Translations under genes and position numbers: made by a program
In this document: positions 24,833 through 25,275 of the stretch, piece by piece
Layout: each line of letters opens with the position of its first letter
How positions within the stretch are numbered: position 1 is the first letter of the stretch
Assembly: GCA_031283505.1 (NCBI GenBank)
Contig: JAITBO010000344.1
Coordinates: forward strand, 1 to 25,275
Length of the DNA stretch: 25,275 nucleotides
DNA from: Treponema sp.
GTDB taxonomy: Bacteria; Spirochaetota; Spirochaetia; Treponematales; Breznakiellaceae
Direction: 5' to 3'
Notes under the pieces: model-generated
Told to the model about the DNA's origin: nothing
The model's database searches: none
What the model saw: only the letters and a program-made list of their open reading frames with translations

Positions 24833-25275
24833 CCCGTTGGGGCTTCTGAGCCCTACGGAATGTTAAACAACTGCGGAACAAACCGCTTCCCGCAAAGCAA
24901 GCCCTCGAAGAGGCAGGCAGCTTTACGAATTCGAATAACCCTTTTCTGCCGATATGCGGAAACTCCCCGGAAAGATGGAAAGTTTTTTTTTATACCCCGT
25001 ACTCTGCGCGGGATTCCAAAATTGAAAAAATTCAATCACGCCGAACATAAGGTTCGGCCAAACGAACAATACGAACTTTTTTGCAGAGACATTCCTCCGT
25101 TCGTGTCTATTCGTGGTTAAATTCTTCCTCGCCCGCCGCATCGTCAACCATGCAGGGGTATGGAACCTCCATTGGGGGGGTAACGGAAGTCCTGCTGTAG
25201 TTAGAGGGCGTTTTTTCAGGTGATACGCGCTGGTTCGGTACGCCTGTGGCCTTTTATCCCTATCTACAATATTTT
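24833..25275. other. Gene-free right end with small hairpins
   Basis: No convincing gene on either strand. Visible structures are ATTGAA/TTCAAT (25021-25026/25031-25036), GCCGAAC/GTTCGGC (25040-25046/25052-25058, 5-nt loop), and a motif related to the CTCCGT array with TTCGTG units and CGTGGTTAAAT at 25094-25126. A run of seven G occurs at 25174-25180. The last 60 bp hold an open frame whose product (TRWFGTPVAFYPY) I do not recognise. Confidence 0.5.

Noticed and set aside
24923..25147. 74-residue minus-strand open frame at the right end
   Set aside because: It is the translation of hairpins and the CGTGGTTAAA motif; no start signal or family pattern.
25174..25180. Run of seven G as a possible phase-variation tract
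   Set aside because: It is short and lies in no recognised reading frame or promoter.
1..25275. CRISPR arrays, tRNA or rRNA genes
   Set aside because: No regularly spaced direct repeats and no cloverleaf or rRNA-like sequence were seen on reading both strands; a tRNA scan could confirm this.

Overview
The window reads as a polysaccharide-utilisation region of a Gram-negative gut bacterium. A host-associated spirochaete of the Treponema group (insect-gut type) is my best guess. The reasons are several lipoproteins with short, loose lipoboxes, an outer-membrane-like C-terminus at the left edge, dispersed palindromic repeats, and a relic resembling diversity-generating retroelement sequence. 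This assignment is inference: no rRNA or marker gene is present.

Positions 1-17538 are all on the + strand and tightly packed, probably one long transcript with internal hairpins. They hold the end of a probable outer-membrane protein, a GH26 endo-beta-mannanase lipoprotein, a small beta-rich lipoprotein, a GH5 endoglycanase lipoprotein and an SGNH esterase lipoprotein. Next comes a transport block: a very large membrane-anchored solute-binding protein with an N-terminal beta-sandwich extension, two permeases, an NHL-propeller/TPR membrane protein, a YIP1-family membrane protein, a DUF5696-type lipoprotein, two more permeases and a second solute-binding protein. No ABC ATPase is encoded, so a shared MsmX/UgpC-type ATPase elsewhere is expected.

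Positions 17539-17923 are intergenic. They contain a terminator, a 120-bp MITE-like element with perfect 9-bp terminal inverted repeats and perfect 6-bp flanking direct repeats, a promoter, and a near-palindromic operator. The operator lies in front of a GH130 mannooligosaccharide phosphorylase (17924-18928). A bidirectional terminator separates this gene from a convergent minus-strand operon: a LacI-family regulator, a GH36 alpha-galactosidase and a cytoplasmic SGNH/sialate-O-acetylesterase-type esterase. The same operator lies in the lacI promoter, and a third copy lies at 24309.

Together the genes describe use of acetylated galacto(gluco)mannan. GH26 and GH5 cut the chain outside, the lipoprotein esterase removes acetyl groups, and the ABC systems import oligosaccharides. 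Inside the cell GH36 removes galactose, the second esterase removes remaining acetyls, and GH130 phosphorolyses beta-mannosides to mannose-1-phosphate. The LacI protein probably senses the sugar.

Positions 23936-25275 contain no convincing intact gene. They are a patchwork of hairpins, short tandem motifs, an orphan operator, gene debris, and a fragment of a formylglycine-generating-enzyme/C-type-lectin-fold domain rich in AAC codons, as seen in variable or template repeats of diversity-generating retroelements.
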